Positions 1-7,689 of a stretch of DNA of 38,910 bases are shown here, one piece after another. A model generated the notes under the pieces. The model did not search any database and was not told the origin of the DNA. It saw nothing but the letters and a program-made list of their open reading frames with translations. Source of the DNA: Sphingoaurantiacus capsulatus (lineage in GTDB: Bacteria; Pseudomonadota; Alphaproteobacteria; Sphingomonadales; Sphingomonadaceae); NCBI RefSeq assembly GCF_042648405.1, contig NZ_JBHRXV010000005.1, forward strand, positions 1 to 38,910, read 5' to 3'. How positions within the stretch are numbered: the first letter of the stretch is position 1; every line of letters begins with the position of its first letter. A program made the translations under genes and the position numbers.

Positions 1-395
1 CGCCGCCAATGAATCAACCTCAAACCCAATATTCAACCGATTTAACAGGTCCTGACCCTAGACTGACAGCACCCTCAGACCTCGCGGCTACTGAATATCG
101 GGAGGGCGTAGCATCGCTTGCTGAGTGGTGGAGCCTCATGGCCTGAGCATCCGTTGGCGAGCAGATGCTGTGCGCGAGCGCGACAAGTCCGCACCAGACA
201 GATAGCAGCGCGAAATCACCTGAGCTGGCGCGGAAAAGGCTTGAGAAAATCGCTCGGCGCTGTTCGGTGTGAGAGCCCAAGCAGCGATGGGCGATCAATT
301 TCACTGCCCATAGCTCGTGTTTACAAGATATCTATGTATCTTATTAAAGATAACGCGCGCCGAATTGGCGTGTCTGGGGAGGGGTACGTCCGCAT
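1..395. other. Region without a recognisable gene, upstream of the AmpG-like permease
   Basis: I see no convincing coding sequence here. A 94-codon open frame on the minus strand (20-304) and a plus-strand frame from 118 have no family motif, no good ribosome binding site and unlikely composition. The last 75 bases turn AT-rich and hold the promoter/operator element described at 325-352. A purine-rich GGGGAGGGG run at 376-384 can act as ribosome binding site for the gene at 396, although about 11 bases separate it from the start codon. The far left may be the remnant of a preceding intergenic region. Confidence 0.5.
325..352. promoter_or_regulatory. AT-rich promoter region with triple AAGATA half-sites (dyad site A)
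   Basis: A perfect inverted repeat TATCTT-ATTA-AAGATA occupies 337-352, and a further AAGATA half-site lies at 325-330. The element sits 44 bases before the AmpG-like permease start, in otherwise GC-rich sequence. Related 16-bp elements occur at 5882-5897, 5968-5983, 12387-12402 and 13738-13753. The arrangement is seen directly; that it binds a regulator is inference. Confidence 0.45.
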
Positions 396-1775
396 ATGGC
401 AACCGAAACTGGGCCAGCCGGTGCCATGCTGGCGCAGCCGCGCGCGCCAAGCTGGGCTGAAATCTTCATCGCCCTCCGCCAACCGCGTATGCTCGCGGTG
501 GCACTGCTCGGCTTCGGCTCGGGACTCCCTTATCTGTTGACGAGCCTGACGCTCGGCTATTGGCTGCGTCAGGAGGGGATCGCGCTCGCGACCATCGGCT
601 TCATCTCATGGGTGGGCATGGTCTATTCGTTCAAAGTGCTATGGGCACCGATGGTGGATCAGGTCGATCCACCTTTTCTACACCGATTGCTTGGCCGCCG
701 CCGCGGGTGGATCGTACTGGCGCAGATCGCCGTATCTACCGGGCTGATCGGCATGGGCGTGGCAGGACCTACCGCCGACCTCGCGATATTCGCTGCCTTC
801 GCCGTCCTCACCGCCTTCGCCTCGACGGTGCAAGACATCTCGATCTCCGCCTGGCGGATCGAGACTGCGGAGAGCAGGTCTGACCTCGCTTTGCTTGCCG
901 CAGTATTCCAGATCGGCCACCGCGTAGCATTCGTCGTCTCCGACGCGCTGATTCTGATCGCCGCCGCTTTCATCGGCTGGCCGCTGTCCTACATCAGTCT
1001 CGGCTTCGCCATGAGCGTCGGCCTCGCTGGCGCGCTGCTTGCCAAAGAGCCGGCGTTGCGCGTCGCCGCCGCCGTGGCTGCCGACGCGGCGATTGCCGGC
1101 CGCGGGCTTTTCGCGCGCATCACCAACGCCTTCGTCGAACCGTTCCTCACTTTCTTCCGCGTTCACGGAAAGGCGGCCACGCTGATCCTCGCGATGGTGG
1201 GGCTCTATCGGCTGACCGACATGTTGATGGTGCCAATGATGGCGCCTTTCTATGTCGACCTTGGCCTGCCCACGGCACAGATCGGCACCATTCGGGGCAC
1301 CTTCGGAATGGTCGGAACGGTAGGTGGCGTTGCGCTCGGCGGGCTCTTAGCCGTGCGTTGGGGACTCGAACGTACCCTGGTCGTCGGCTCGATCGTCGCG
1401 CCACTGACCAACTTCACCTACGTCGCGCTCTGCCTGTGGCCGGGAGGGCCCAGCTTCGAAGTGGTCGGCGTGGTCGTGTTGATTGAGAATCTTGCCACGG
1501 GTTTCGCCGGGGCGGCCAGCGTCGCCTATATGTCGGCGCTGGTCGGGATCGGCTTTGCCGCGACACAGTTCGCATTGCTCTCCAGCGTCCAATCCATGTT
1601 CGGGAAGTTTATCCGGGGCTTTTCGGGCACCGCGGTCGAATGGCTCGGAACCAGCTTTGCGTTGATGGAGGCCTACGCCATCTATTTCGTCATCACGGCG
1701 TTTCTGGGCGTGCCCGCGATCCTGCTGTCGATTGCCTGCGCGAAACGCCGCCTCAGCAGCGTTACCGACGTGTGA
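396..1775 (+). CDS. AmpG-like MFS permease
   Basis: This is a 459-residue integral membrane protein of the major facilitator superfamily, closest in pattern to the AmpG/acetyl-CoA-transporter branch. It has the early GFGSGLPYLLT segment near residue 40, a loop with KVLWAPMVDQ and LGRRRGW (about residues 83-110), and about twelve hydrophobic segments. AmpG itself imports anhydro-muropeptides across the inner membrane; homologues in catabolic islands move other solutes, so the substrate here is unknown. ATG at 396 is chosen because it keeps the short N-terminal tail typical of the family. The gene stands alone on its strand and converges on the LuxR-type regulator, with 68 bases between them and no clear terminator. 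The AT-rich dyad at 337-352 lies just upstream, which suggests co-regulation with the neighbouring oxidation genes. Confidence 0.82.
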   Translation: MATETGPAGAMLAQPRAPSWAEIFIALRQPRMLAVALLGFGSGLPYLLTSLTLGYWLRQEGIALATIGFISWVGMVYSFKVLWAPMVDQVDPPFLHRLLGRRRGWIVLAQIAVSTGLIGMGVAGPTADLAIFAAFAVLTAFASTVQDISISAWRIETAESRSDLALLAAVFQIGHRVAFVVSDALILIAAAFIGWPLSYISLGFAMSVGLAGALLAKEPALRVAAAVAADAAIAGRGLFARITNAFVEPFLTFFRVHGKAATLILAMVGLYRLTDMLMVPMMAPFYVDLGLPTAQIGTIRGTFGMVGTVGGVALGGLLAVRWGLERTLVVGSIVAPLTNFTYVALCLWPGGPSFEVVGVVVLIENLATGFAGAASVAYMSALVGIGFAATQFALLSSVQSMFGKFIRGFSGTAVEWLGTSFALMEAYAIYFVITAFLGVPAILLSIACAKRRLSSVTDV

Positions 1776-1843
1776 CCGGATAGCGGCGCGGTCGCTGCGG
1801 GGGAGTTTTGTTGAGTGACCAGCCAGCCTGAAACGGTCGGGCC

Positions 1844-2602
1844 TTACTGGGTCCTGCTGAGGTAACCCAACTGGCCGGCCTTGAAGATCGACTGGCTGCG
1901 GTTCACGGCATTTAGCTTTTCCGCAGCATTGCGGAGGTGGAACCTGACCGTCGTGTGGCTTCGCCCAATGATCTCGCAAATTTCCCGGTCGGTTTTCCCC
2001 AGGGACGCCCAGTTCAGACACTCCGTCTCCCGCCGCGTCAGGCTGCAGTTCAACGGCAGCGAGACGCGGCGGCGGGTCGCCTGCACATAGCTGGTCACGA
2101 AACGTTGAGTCAGCAGCATCAACGCCTCGGCGCGCTCGTGGAAGACCTCGCCCAAGTCCATGCTCGTGTTTTTGCGCGGCGCGAAGGCGGCCATAGCGAT
2201 CTGCCCAAAGGGCAGATGCACCGGCACAACGATCGCCGCCGCCACGAAGGCCCTGCGCTCGAATTGCGTCAGGTCGATCGCATCGAGACACTGGTTCGGA
2301 TAGAGGGTCCGGAAACCTCGTTCATCAGCCCAGAACGGCTGGCTCTCGTATCGGCAGGCACGCGCCAACGGCGATTGCAGCGCTAGTTGGCCATTGTTCC
2401 ACCAGCGCTCCTCGCGCTCGACGAAGCCGAAGATCGTCGCGGCAAGCACAGCACCGTTCTCATCGACCATCGGTCGCCGGGTGGCGATATTGTGCGAGAC
2501 GATGATGCGGACGTCGCACAGCCGCTCCACGCTGTCGCGAAACGTAATCGCCGCACGCGAAATGTCGCTCTTGTCGCGCACGTCGACGCTGGCCGCGTCC
2601 AT
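1844..2602 (-). CDS. LuxR-family transcriptional regulator (probable LuxR solo)
   Basis: This 252-residue protein ends in a typical LuxR/GerE helix-turn-helix (about residues 187-248: LTRRETECLNWAS, then DREICEIIGRSHTTVRFHL). Its N-terminal 170 residues resemble an autoinducer-binding domain: WW at 67-68, QSPLARACR at 76-84, and PVHLPFGQIAMAAF at 127-140. The conserved Asp of the usual DP motif is Ser (S77), and the Gly before the PxH segment is Ala, so an acyl-homoserine lactone is not an obvious ligand. No luxI-type synthase lies in the window. ATG at 2602 is chosen because AAGGAG precedes it by six bases; a frame extending to 2665 would overlap the previous gene. It is the last gene of the leftward quinoprotein set and could control it and the AT-rich dyad promoters nearby, which is inference. 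Confidence 0.82.
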   Translation of the reverse strand: MDAASVDVRDKSDISRAAITFRDSVERLCDVRIIVSHNIATRRPMVDENGAVLAATIFGFVEREERWWNNGQLALQSPLARACRYESQPFWADERGFRTLYPNQCLDAIDLTQFERRAFVAAAIVVPVHLPFGQIAMAAFAPRKNTSMDLGEVFHERAEALMLLTQRFVTSYVQATRRRVSLPLNCSLTRRETECLNWASLGKTDREICEIIGRSHTTVRFHLRNAAEKLNAVNRSQSIFKAGQLGYLSRTQ

Positions 2603-2642
2603 CGCCTGCTCCTTGCGGCTGGCGGGGCGTGATGGCGCGCGC

Positions 2643-2987
2643 CTAGTTCCGCTGCGCATAGCCATCGTCGGTTATAATGGGAACATAGGTCCAGCCCCTG
2701 TCGTCCGGCAGGCCAGGCAGACCAGCCGCGCCGAAAGGCGTTGCCGCCAGTTTGTGCAACTCGGCCATCAGGAAGTCTCGAACCGCAGGGTCGAAACCTG
2801 GGGAGCCGAAGAGCTCGGCTACGCTCATGGGTTGACCATCATTTGTCAGCACCTCGAGGCCAGGGAGGTAAGCGCTTATCGGATCGCTATCGCGGCGCGC
2901 TGCGAGGGATGCCCCCCGTGGAAGGACGGCGCAGGCCAATCCGCCGACCATCATCGCGCGTTTCGAGACCCGCATCCCACCCCTCAT
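2643..2987 (-). CDS. Small exported protein of unknown function
   Basis: I do not recognise this 114-residue protein. The N-terminus looks like an export signal: basic residues (RVSKR), a hydrophobic stretch MMVGGLACAVLP, then a GASLAA site near residue 30. The mature part is acidic and rich in Pro and Gly, with the segments PISAYLPGLEVL, VAELFGSPGFDPAVRDFL and GWTYVPIITDDGYA. Its ATG overlaps the stop of the NTF2-like gene (ATGA, 2984-2987), so translation is probably coupled. A second in-frame ATG at 2975 has a better spaced AGGGG and would give a tidier signal peptide. Its place directly behind a membrane quinoprotein dehydrogenase gene suggests a periplasmic accessory role, but that is a guess from context. 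Confidence 0.6.
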   Translation of the reverse strand: MRGGMRVSKRAMMVGGLACAVLPRGASLAARRDSDPISAYLPGLEVLTNDGQPMSVAELFGSPGFDPAVRDFLMAELHKLAATPFGAAGLPGLPDDRGWTYVPIITDDGYAQRN

Positions 2988-3427
2988 CGCAAGGCTACGG
3001 CGGGCTCGGTCGCCGGCGCGTCATACTGCCAGCGCGGCTCGTGCAGCCGCTCGGCGATGCGCCAATCGTCGCCGACACGCACCCAGCGGTCGCTGTAACG
3101 CAGGCCGCGAACCAGCACCTTGCCGGTTTTCTTCATGTAGAGCTGTGCCGTCGCATGGGTGATCGAGGTCGCGCCGGCCGCAGTCATCGTCACGGCGATG
3201 TTGCTCGCGCCGTGATTGCTTGCGGTCGGCGCCTCGAACCCGCGGAGCATGCGGCGCAACGCATCCGGAGTGGTCAGAACGATCGTTGGATTCAGGCGCA
3301 GCTCGAACCGGAACGGCGCAGCGAAGCACGAAAGCATCAATCCGGCGTCGCCGGTGTCGGCGGCGAAGAAGTAGCGGTCGACGACCGATCGGATCGCAAC
3401 TTCCACTGCGGCGTCGGGCACTGTCAT
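2984..3427 (-). CDS. NTF2/SnoaL-like domain protein
   Basis: This is a 147-residue single-domain protein of the cone-shaped alpha+beta NTF2/SnoaL type. The start MTVPDAAVEVAIRSVVDRYF matches the family's first helix, followed by DTGDAGLMLSCFA, where a SnoaL protein has its D-x-F/L turn, and by a final sheet with WVRVGDDWRIAERLHEPRW. Members act as isomerases, cyclases or dehydratases, or bind small molecules; nothing here fixes which. The ATG at 3427 is preferred over upstream codons because the family fold begins there and a GGGAC lies just upstream. It follows the quinoprotein gene by 22 bases and overlaps the next small gene by four, so it belongs to the same transcript. The substrate is presumably a product of the quinoprotein reaction (inference). 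Confidence 0.75.
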   Translation of the reverse strand: MTVPDAAVEVAIRSVVDRYFFAADTGDAGLMLSCFAAPFRFELRLNPTIVLTTPDALRRMLRGFEAPTASNHGASNIAVTMTAAGATSITHATAQLYMKKTGKVLVRGLRYSDRWVRVGDDWRIAERLHEPRWQYDAPATEPAVALR

Positions 3428-3449
3428 GATAGCGTCCCAGGTCCCCAAC

Positions 3450-5831
3450 TCATAGGCGCCGATGCTCCTCGCCGCGGGGGAGCGCGAAGGCGACCAGATG
3501 ATCACCACGCTTCGTCCGCAGCGAGCCATGGCCGCCGGCAAAGATCACCACATATTGGCGGCCATCTTGCCCAAGATAGGTCATCGGTGTCGCCTGGCCG
3601 CCCGCCGGAAGTTCGCTGCGCCACAGTTCGCGGCCCGACGCCGTTTCAAACGCGCGGAACGAACCGTCGGTGGTCGCGCCGATGAAGATGATGCCGCCCG
3701 CGGTCGTGATCGATCCGCCCAGGTTGAAGATGCCGACCGGCAGTGCAAGGCCCAGGGGCGCCAGGCCCTTGCTTGTGCCAAAGGGGCGCTCCCACAGCCG
3801 CGTACGCGATTTGATGTCGACGGCGGTCAGCATTCCCCAAGGGGGCGCCTGGCACGGGAGGCCGATGGGAGAGAGAAAGGGGGCCAGTTCGAGCCCATAA
3901 GGCGTTCCCTGTTGCGCCATCGGCGGACGAACGCCGTCGGCGGGCTTGATGCGGGGTGTCTCGCCGTAGGGCGCGGCGCCGCGCGCATCGGCCTCGGGGC
4001 GTGGCACCAGCCGGCCGACAAAAGGCATGGCTGAGGAGTTGACGATCATCACGCCGCGGGGCGCGTCGACCGAGACGCCGCCCCAGTTGAGCGTACCGAA
4101 GGTGCCCGGGGTCATCATCGTCTCGCGCTCGGTGAGTGGCGTAAACGCCCCCTCGTAGCGAACGCTACGGAAGCGAATGCGACAGGCCAGCATGTCGAGC
4201 GGCGTTGCCCCCCACAGATCGGCTTCACGCAGTGTCGGGGGTGCAAACGACGGCAGCGACGAGACCGGCTGCGTAGGAGAAAGACGTTCGCCGGGGACGC
4301 TACCCTGCGGAACGGCACGTTCGGTCACGGCAGCGACGGGCTTGCCGGTTCGCCGATCGAGCATGAAAATCTCGCCGGTCTTCGCGGGCGCCAACAGGGC
4401 CGGGATTGGCCCCGTGGCACCCGGCAGGTCGATCAATGTCGGCTGGGCCGGCATGTCGTAGTCCCACAGGTCGTGATGCACCGCCTGGAACGACCAGCGC
4501 AATTGCCCCGTCGATGCGTCGAGCGCGACAATCGAGGTCGAATATCTTTCCGCCGCCGGCGTTCGCAGGACGCCGTAGAAATCGGGTGAGCTGTTGCCCG
4601 TCGGTACATAAACCAGGCCAAGCGTCGGATCGGCGGAGAACACCGCCCATGCGTTGGGGTTGCCTGCCGAATAAAACTCACCCTCGGCGAGGGGCGCTCC
4701 GCCGGGCCGCCCCGCATCCCACGCCCAGAGAAGCGCGCCGCTTTTCGTATCGAAAGCGCGGACGACGCCGCGCGGCGCCGAAACGCGCTGATTGTCGATG
4801 ATGTAGCCGCCGATGATCGCTGCTCTGCCGACGATCGTCGGTGGCGAGGTGACATAATAATAGCCGTCGCGGCGATCGTTGATGCCGGGGAGAAGATTTA
4901 CCGCACCGTTCTCGCCAAACCCCGCGCAGCGTTGACCCGTTCGCGCGTCAAGCGCGAATAGGCGAGCGTCCAGCGTGCCAAACAGAATGCGCTCGGAACA
5001 GGGGCCGATGGCGGATGCGCTGCGGGCGAACGAGACGCCGCGGCATACGATCGAGAATGTGGTGCCCGCGTCGACCTGTGGATCGAATCGCCAGCGTTCG
5101 CGTCCGGTCGTCGCGTCGATCGCGATCACGACATTGAGCGGCGTGCAGACATAGAGCATGTTGCCGATCTTGATCGGCGTGGCGGTCACGCGGCTGTTGT
5201 GACCGAGGTTGTCGAGCCCGCCGGTGCGGAACGTCCAGGCCGGTTCGAGCGCGGCAACGTTGCCGGCGTCGATCTGCGACAATCCGCTGTAGCGCTGACC
5301 GCCGTCGTTCCCACCGTAGCTAGGCCAGTCGCTGAAGCGGTTCGCCGACGCGGTCGCCGCCGGAAGCGATGCGCGGAGCGTCGGCTCTGCAACGGGCGCG
5401 AACATAAGCGCCAGCGGGATGCACAGGCTGACCAGTGCGCCCAGCCGGAAGGCCAAGGCCGGGATACGCGGTTCCCGTGCCGCTGCGCGCAATCCCGGCG
5501 CGATGGCGAGAAGCAGCGCCAACAAGATCAACGGCCCGCCGAGCCGTGCGAGCACCCCCCAACGCTGGACTTGAACCTCCGCGAAGGTCCAAGCCGCCGT
5601 CGCAACAACGATCGCGACGTATAGCCAGACGGCGGCCCGGCGACCCCGCGCAAGCAGCGCTGCAGTCACCAGCAGCGCTGATCCGGCGATTAGATAGTAG
5701 GGGCTGCCGCCGAGCGAAATCAGCTGGGTGCCACCGATCGCCAACCACAGGCCCGCAGGAAGCAGTAGCATTGCCAGTAGGAGGATTGGCCAGCCGGCCC
5801 AGCTGCCGCGCGAAGTTCGTTGGTGCCTCAC
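3450..5831 (-). CDS. Membrane-bound PQQ-dependent dehydrogenase (glucose dehydrogenase family)
   Basis: The protein is about 793 residues, the length of the membrane quinoprotein glucose dehydrogenase family. About five hydrophobic segments fill the first 150 residues (WPILLLAMLLLPAGLWL, YLIAGSALLVTAALLA, LWLYVAIVVATAAW-like stretches). An eight-bladed propeller follows, starting at SDWPSYGGNDGGQRYS. The motifs VHHDLWDYDMPAQPT and APAKTGEIFMLDRRTGKPV correspond to the catalytic Asp and PQQ-contacting Lys regions of Gcd. The propeller faces the periplasm, and electrons pass to ubiquinone in the membrane. The substrate may be an alcohol or alicyclic hydroxyl rather than glucose. No PQQ biosynthesis genes are in the window. 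No ATG fits: GTG at 5831 has GGGGGGA six bases upstream and is preferred to the TTG at 5852. It heads a leftward set with the NTF2-like, small exported and LuxR genes. Confidence 0.88.
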   Translation of the reverse strand: MRHQRTSRGSWAGWPILLLAMLLLPAGLWLAIGGTQLISLGGSPYYLIAGSALLVTAALLARGRRAAVWLYVAIVVATAAWTFAEVQVQRWGVLARLGGPLILLALLLAIAPGLRAAAREPRIPALAFRLGALVSLCIPLALMFAPVAEPTLRASLPAATASANRFSDWPSYGGNDGGQRYSGLSQIDAGNVAALEPAWTFRTGGLDNLGHNSRVTATPIKIGNMLYVCTPLNVVIAIDATTGRERWRFDPQVDAGTTFSIVCRGVSFARSASAIGPCSERILFGTLDARLFALDARTGQRCAGFGENGAVNLLPGINDRRDGYYYVTSPPTIVGRAAIIGGYIIDNQRVSAPRGVVRAFDTKSGALLWAWDAGRPGGAPLAEGEFYSAGNPNAWAVFSADPTLGLVYVPTGNSSPDFYGVLRTPAAERYSTSIVALDASTGQLRWSFQAVHHDLWDYDMPAQPTLIDLPGATGPIPALLAPAKTGEIFMLDRRTGKPVAAVTERAVPQGSVPGERLSPTQPVSSLPSFAPPTLREADLWGATPLDMLACRIRFRSVRYEGAFTPLTERETMMTPGTFGTLNWGGVSVDAPRGVMIVNSSAMPFVGRLVPRPEADARGAAPYGETPRIKPADGVRPPMAQQGTPYGLELAPFLSPIGLPCQAPPWGMLTAVDIKSRTRLWERPFGTSKGLAPLGLALPVGIFNLGGSITTAGGIIFIGATTDGSFRAFETASGRELWRSELPAGGQATPMTYLGQDGRQYVVIFAGGHGSLRTKRGDHLVAFALPRGEEHRRL

Positions 5832-5871
5832 TCGACATTCCCCCCGAGCCAACTACCCCGCTGGGTGCAAG

Positions 5872-5903
5872 CTTTGATAAGTAATCTATCAAAGATAAAG
5901 ATA
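5872..5903. promoter_or_regulatory. Compound operator upstream of the quinoprotein gene (dyad site B)
   Basis: CTTTGATA (5872-5879) and TATCAAAG (5887-5894) form a perfect 8-7-8 inverted repeat. Overlapping its right arm are two tandem AAGATA half-sites (5892-5897 and 5898-5903). It lies about 40 bases upstream of the GTG start of the quinoprotein gene, in the divergent spacer shared with the aminotransferase. The repeats are seen directly; regulator binding is inference. Confidence 0.45.
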
Positions 5904-5967
5904 TGTACAAGAAGCCGTGCGGCCACGCCAAGGTGCCGGTTTTTTGATGACGCGCCAGTTAAGCTAG

Positions 5968-5983
5968 TAATATATATAAGATA
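5968..5983. promoter_or_regulatory. AT-rich promoter element before the aminotransferase (dyad site C)
   Basis: TAATAT-ATAT-AAGATA (5968-5983) matches the 16-bp element found upstream of other genes of the left block, with one good and one degenerate half. It lies 59 bases before the aminotransferase ATG and may overlap its -10 region; a TTGATG at 5944-5949 is a possible -35. Confidence 0.4.
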
Positions 5984-6042
5984 GAAAGCTCTTGCGGCGC
6001 CGCGCGTGGGAGCTATGCCAAAGCGGCCTTGGGGGAGCGACG

Positions 6043-7236
6043 ATGGATTGGAATGGCCTGTACGCGTCACGCATGTCCCGGGTCGTCGCCTCGGATATCC
6101 GCGAGCGGATGAAGCTTTTGGCACAGAAGAAGCTGATTCACCTTGGCGGCGGGCTGCCCGATCCGGCCATCTTCCCTTATCAAGCCTTTGCCGATGCATC
6201 CGCCGCTATCCTGGGAGACCAGCAGCGGGCGAGGACCGCACTGCAATATGCGGCCAGCGAAGGGCACGGGCCACTCCGCGAGTGGATCGTCGGTTACATG
6301 GCCTCGATCGGCGTTCCCTGCGCCCTTGAAAACATTCTCATCGTCAACGGATCGCAGCAGGGGCTCGACTTCGTCGGCAAGCTCCTGATCGGCGCCGGCG
6401 ATACCGTCATGGTCGAAATGCCAAGCTTCATCGGTGCCTTGCGCGCCTTCGACGCTTACGAGCCGACCTACGTCGCGGTGCCGAAGGCCGGCGATCCTCG
6501 CCCGGCCCATGGCGCCAAATTCGCGTATGTCGGCCCTGATTTCCGAAATCCCACCGGCACCACCATGACGCGCGCCGAGCGTATCGAACTGTTGGAGATG
6601 GCCGAAGCGCTCGACATGTCGATCGTCGAGGACGGCTGCTATGAGAAGCTGCGCTACGACGGCGATCCCATCCCGTCGGTGCTCGCGCTCGATATCGAGC
6701 GATCAGGCGACATCGACAGGTCGCGCGTGCTCTATACGGGCACCCTGTCGAAGACGATTGCTCCATCGCTGCGCGTCGGCTGGATGTGCGGCCCGGCGCC
6801 CGTCATCCGGAAGCTGACGCTGATCAAGCAGGCTAGCGATCTAGCGACGAGCGCGCTCAACCAGATGATCGCGCTCGACGTGGTCAGCGAGCATCTGGAT
6901 GCAGCAGTCGCGACCGCTTGTCAGGTCTATCGTGAGCGGCGCGATTCGATGCTCGATGCCCTTTCCGCCAGTATGCCAGAGGGCGTGACATGGACGCGCC
7001 CAGAGGGCGGGCTTTACATCTGGGTCACGCTTCCGCCGCACATTGACGGCGCCGAACTGGCGACGCACGCGCTCACCGACCATGGCGTGTCGACAATTTC
7101 GGGGAGCGCCTTCTATCCGGTCGATCCGCAGCGCAACACTTTACGCCTCAGCTTCTCAATGATTCCCGCCGAAGACGCGCGCGAGGGCATCCGCCGGCTC
7201 GCGCTTGCCATCGAAAAGACGCCGGCTAGGGTCTGA
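6043..7236 (+). CDS. PLP-dependent aminotransferase, class I (LysN/ARO8-like)
   Basis: This 397-residue fold-type I aminotransferase resembles 2-aminoadipate/aromatic aminotransferases and the enzyme half of MocR proteins, but has no DNA-binding domain. Visible residues are GGLPD (36-40) at the substrate loop, NGSQQGLD (102-109) for the phosphate site, FRNPTG with N169, EDGCYEKLRYDG with D197 and Y200, and GTLSKTIAPSLRVGW with Schiff-base K237 and R244. It transfers an amino group between an amino acid or amine and a 2-oxo acid in the cytoplasm; the substrate is unknown. ATG at 6043 has GGGGGAG five bases upstream. It reads away from the quinoprotein set through a 211-base AT-rich spacer with two dyad elements. 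It converges on a RidA protein, which would fit an imine or enamine intermediate. Confidence 0.88.
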   Translation: MDWNGLYASRMSRVVASDIRERMKLLAQKKLIHLGGGLPDPAIFPYQAFADASAAILGDQQRARTALQYAASEGHGPLREWIVGYMASIGVPCALENILIVNGSQQGLDFVGKLLIGAGDTVMVEMPSFIGALRAFDAYEPTYVAVPKAGDPRPAHGAKFAYVGPDFRNPTGTTMTRAERIELLEMAEALDMSIVEDGCYEKLRYDGDPIPSVLALDIERSGDIDRSRVLYTGTLSKTIAPSLRVGWMCGPAPVIRKLTLIKQASDLATSALNQMIALDVVSEHLDAAVATACQVYRERRDSMLDALSASMPEGVTWTRPEGGLYIWVTLPPHIDGAELATHALTDHGVSTISGSAFYPVDPQRNTLRLSFSMIPAEDAREGIRRLALAIEKTPARV

Positions 7237-7268
7237 ACTCAACAAGGACGGCGTCCTTATCGAGTTCA
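7234..7268. terminator. Nested inverted repeat between convergent aminotransferase and RidA genes
   Basis: A symmetric hairpin is centred on 7251: outer arms TGAACTC (7234-7240) and GAGTTCA (7262-7268), inner arms AAGGAC (7244-7249) and GTCCTT (7253-7258), with a 3-by-3 internal bulge and a GGC loop. The left arm includes the aminotransferase stop codon. The position between converging genes suggests a bidirectional terminator, although no clear T-run follows on either strand. Confidence 0.5.
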
Positions 7269-7272
7269 TATC

Positions 7273-7626
7273 CTAGCGCGCGGCAACGACGCCGATCTCG
7301 ACGGCATAGCGCGGGGAGGCGAGGCGCGTTTCGATCGTCGTGCGGCACGGTGCGCAACCCGCCACCAGCCACTTGTCCCACAGCGCGTTGAGTTCGGGCA
7401 GCGTTGTCACGTCGGTCAGGTAGATGTTGACCGACAGCATGCGCGACTTGTCGCTGCCGGCGTCGGCAAGCAGTCCGTCGATGCGGTTGAGGATTTCTGC
7501 CACCTGCTCGGTAACAGTGCCGCCAGCGGCATCGATGGCGACCTGGCCAGACAGATAGACGCGGTCGCCGTGCGCGACAGCGCCGCTCATGCGCGGGTTG
7601 GCCTGGAATCGCTGGATGTCGCTCAT
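7273..7626 (-). CDS. RidA/YjgF family protein (putative imine/enamine deaminase)
   Basis: This 117-residue protein is of RidA-superfamily length and pattern: MSDIQRFQANPRMSGAVAHG, then VYLSGQVA, LLADAGSDKSRMLSVNIYLTD and APCRTTIETRL, where the Arg is the residue that binds the carboxylate of the substrate in active RidA proteins. The family hydrolyses reactive enamines and imines released by PLP or flavin enzymes. ATG at 7626 is preceded by AAAGGAG at five bases. It is the last gene of the leftward SDR - SnoaL - SDR - TonB receptor set, though a strong hairpin separates it from the receptor gene. It faces the aminotransferase, a plausible source of the imine. The details place it in the YoaB-like branch rather than archetypal RidA, so its activity is not certain. 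Confidence 0.85.
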   Translation of the reverse strand: MSDIQRFQANPRMSGAVAHGDRVYLSGQVAIDAAGGTVTEQVAEILNRIDGLLADAGSDKSRMLSVNIYLTDVTTLPELNALWDKWLVAGCAPCRTTIETRLASPRYAVEIGVVAAR

Positions 7627-7645
7627 TGTCGCTCCTTTCAATGAA

Positions 7646-7674
7646 GAGGGCGGCGCCGCGCGGACGCCGCCCTC
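7646..7674 (-). terminator. GC-rich hairpin after the TonB receptor gene
   Basis: GAGGGCGGCG (7646-7655) and CGCCGCCCTC (7665-7674) form a perfect 10-bp stem with a 9-base loop, 15 bases beyond the receptor stop on the minus strand and 19 bases before the RidA start. Only TTCATTG follows, so it may attenuate rather than fully end transcription, lowering RidA expression or protecting the receptor mRNA 3' end. Confidence 0.6.
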
Positions 7675-7689
7675 CGGAGATGTCAGCTC

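Noticed and set aside
20..304. 94-codon open frame on the minus strand at the left edge
   Set aside because: No family motif, no plausible ribosome binding site, and residue composition typical of chance frames; left as non-coding.
396..1775. Microcystin-degradation (mlr) cluster suggested by an AmpG-like permease in a sphingomonad
   Set aside because: No mlrA, mlrB or mlrC-type peptidase or hydrolase is present near it.
1776..1843. Possible terminator between the AmpG-like permease and LuxR genes
   Set aside because: Only short, imperfect GACC/GGTC pairing and no T-run.
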